From NCBI GenBank assembly GCA_947374705.1, contig CANCDA010000048.1, forward strand, positions 1 to 14,406: 14,406 bases of DNA, in the 5' to 3' direction. This stretch comes from Comamonadaceae bacterium. GTDB lineage: Bacteria > Pseudomonadota > Gammaproteobacteria > Burkholderiales > Burkholderiaceae_C. Below the pieces are notes generated by a model. The model saw only the letters and a list, made by a program, of their open reading frames with translations. It was not told where the DNA came from and did no database searches. Both the position numbers and the translations under genes were made by a program. Position 1 is the stretch's first letter; every line of letters begins with the position of its first letter. Shown piece after piece: positions 14,197-14,406 of this stretch.

Positions 14197-14406
14197 TCAC
14201 ACGGCTTTAAGGCCGCGGCGCGCACCTGTTGTCGTCTGCGCTCCAAAACGACGGTTCAACAACATGAGTTTGATGGTTTCTATCTGGTGCACGATGACCC
14301 TCACCTTGGTATTGAGCCCATTGAAAAACACCAAGCCAATCATGGCGATCAGCAAACCCGAGGCGGTGGCAATCAGCGCCTCGGCAATGCCACCGGTGAC
14401 CTGACT
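14197..14406 (-). CDS. exbB: Biopolymer transport protein ExbB, C-terminal fragment (cut by window edge)
   Basis: An open frame without a start runs in from the right edge and ends with TGA at 14197-14199, giving 69 residues. The visible part opens SQVTGGIAEALIATASGLLIAMIGL, then FFNGLNTKV. This is the last conserved membrane helix of the ExbB/TolQ/MotA family, the segment with the motif GI-x-EALxxTAxGLxxAxxxL. A charged tail follows that should lie in the cytoplasm. It is the first gene of the exbB-exbD-tonB series. The order with tonB downstream argues for ExbB over TolQ. Confidence 0.88.
   Translation of the reverse strand, partial: SQVTGGIAEALIATASGLLIAMIGLVFFNGLNTKVRVIVHQIETIKLMLLNRRFGAQTTTGARRGLKAV

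Overview
The window reads as a chromosomal segment of a betaproteobacterium, most likely order Burkholderiales and plausibly Comamonadaceae (Rhodoferax/Polaromonas type). That placement rests on moderately GC-rich coding sequence, protein style and tight gene packing; no rRNA or marker gene is present to confirm it. It is almost fully coding. No tRNA, rRNA, insertion sequence, integrase or CRISPR array was seen, and no stretch longer than about 150 bases lacks a gene.

Layout. Bases 1-267 are the 3' end of an alkaline phosphatase cut by the left edge. A fold-type I PLP aminotransferase follows (300-1508). A 146-bp gap rich in inverted repeats and carrying a good sigma-70-like promoter leads to an unusual fusion protein with an N-terminal MerR-type helix-turn-helix, a PAS-like middle and a C-terminal class III nucleotide cyclase (1655-3187). 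Next come a glutathione S-transferase and an overlapping unknown 84-residue gene (3198-4096). A leftward block (4104-6778) holds, in transcription order, arsC, an arsenic-type aquaglyceroporin, two half-size chromate transporter genes and a small unknown gene.

The centrepiece is the rightward block 6913-11619: phoX (secreted phosphatase), an OlsB-type ornithine-lipid acyltransferase, a PlcP-type phospholipase C and an Agt-type lipid glycosyltransferase. The last three are joined by 1-bp and 4-bp overlaps. Upstream of phoX lie four 7-bp units repeated exactly every 11 bp (6826-6865), which is the layout of two tandem Pho boxes. Together this suggests a PhoB-controlled phosphate-starvation operon. 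PhoX would scavenge phosphate outside the cytoplasm, PlcP would strip headgroups from membrane phospholipids, Agt would glycosylate the resulting diacylglycerol, and OlsB would start synthesis of phosphorus-free ornithine lipids.

The same 134-bp gap serves arsC in the other direction. Arsenate enters cells through phosphate uptake systems, so a shared phosphate-starvation signal for arsenate detoxification is a reasonable but untested idea.

The right end (11609-14406, leftward) carries exbB (partial), exbD, tonB and a cysteine-rich calcineurin-type phosphoesterase lipoprotein. This is a TonB energising system possibly coupled to breakdown of a phosphorylated compound. Its last gene meets agt tail to tail with an 11-bp overlap.
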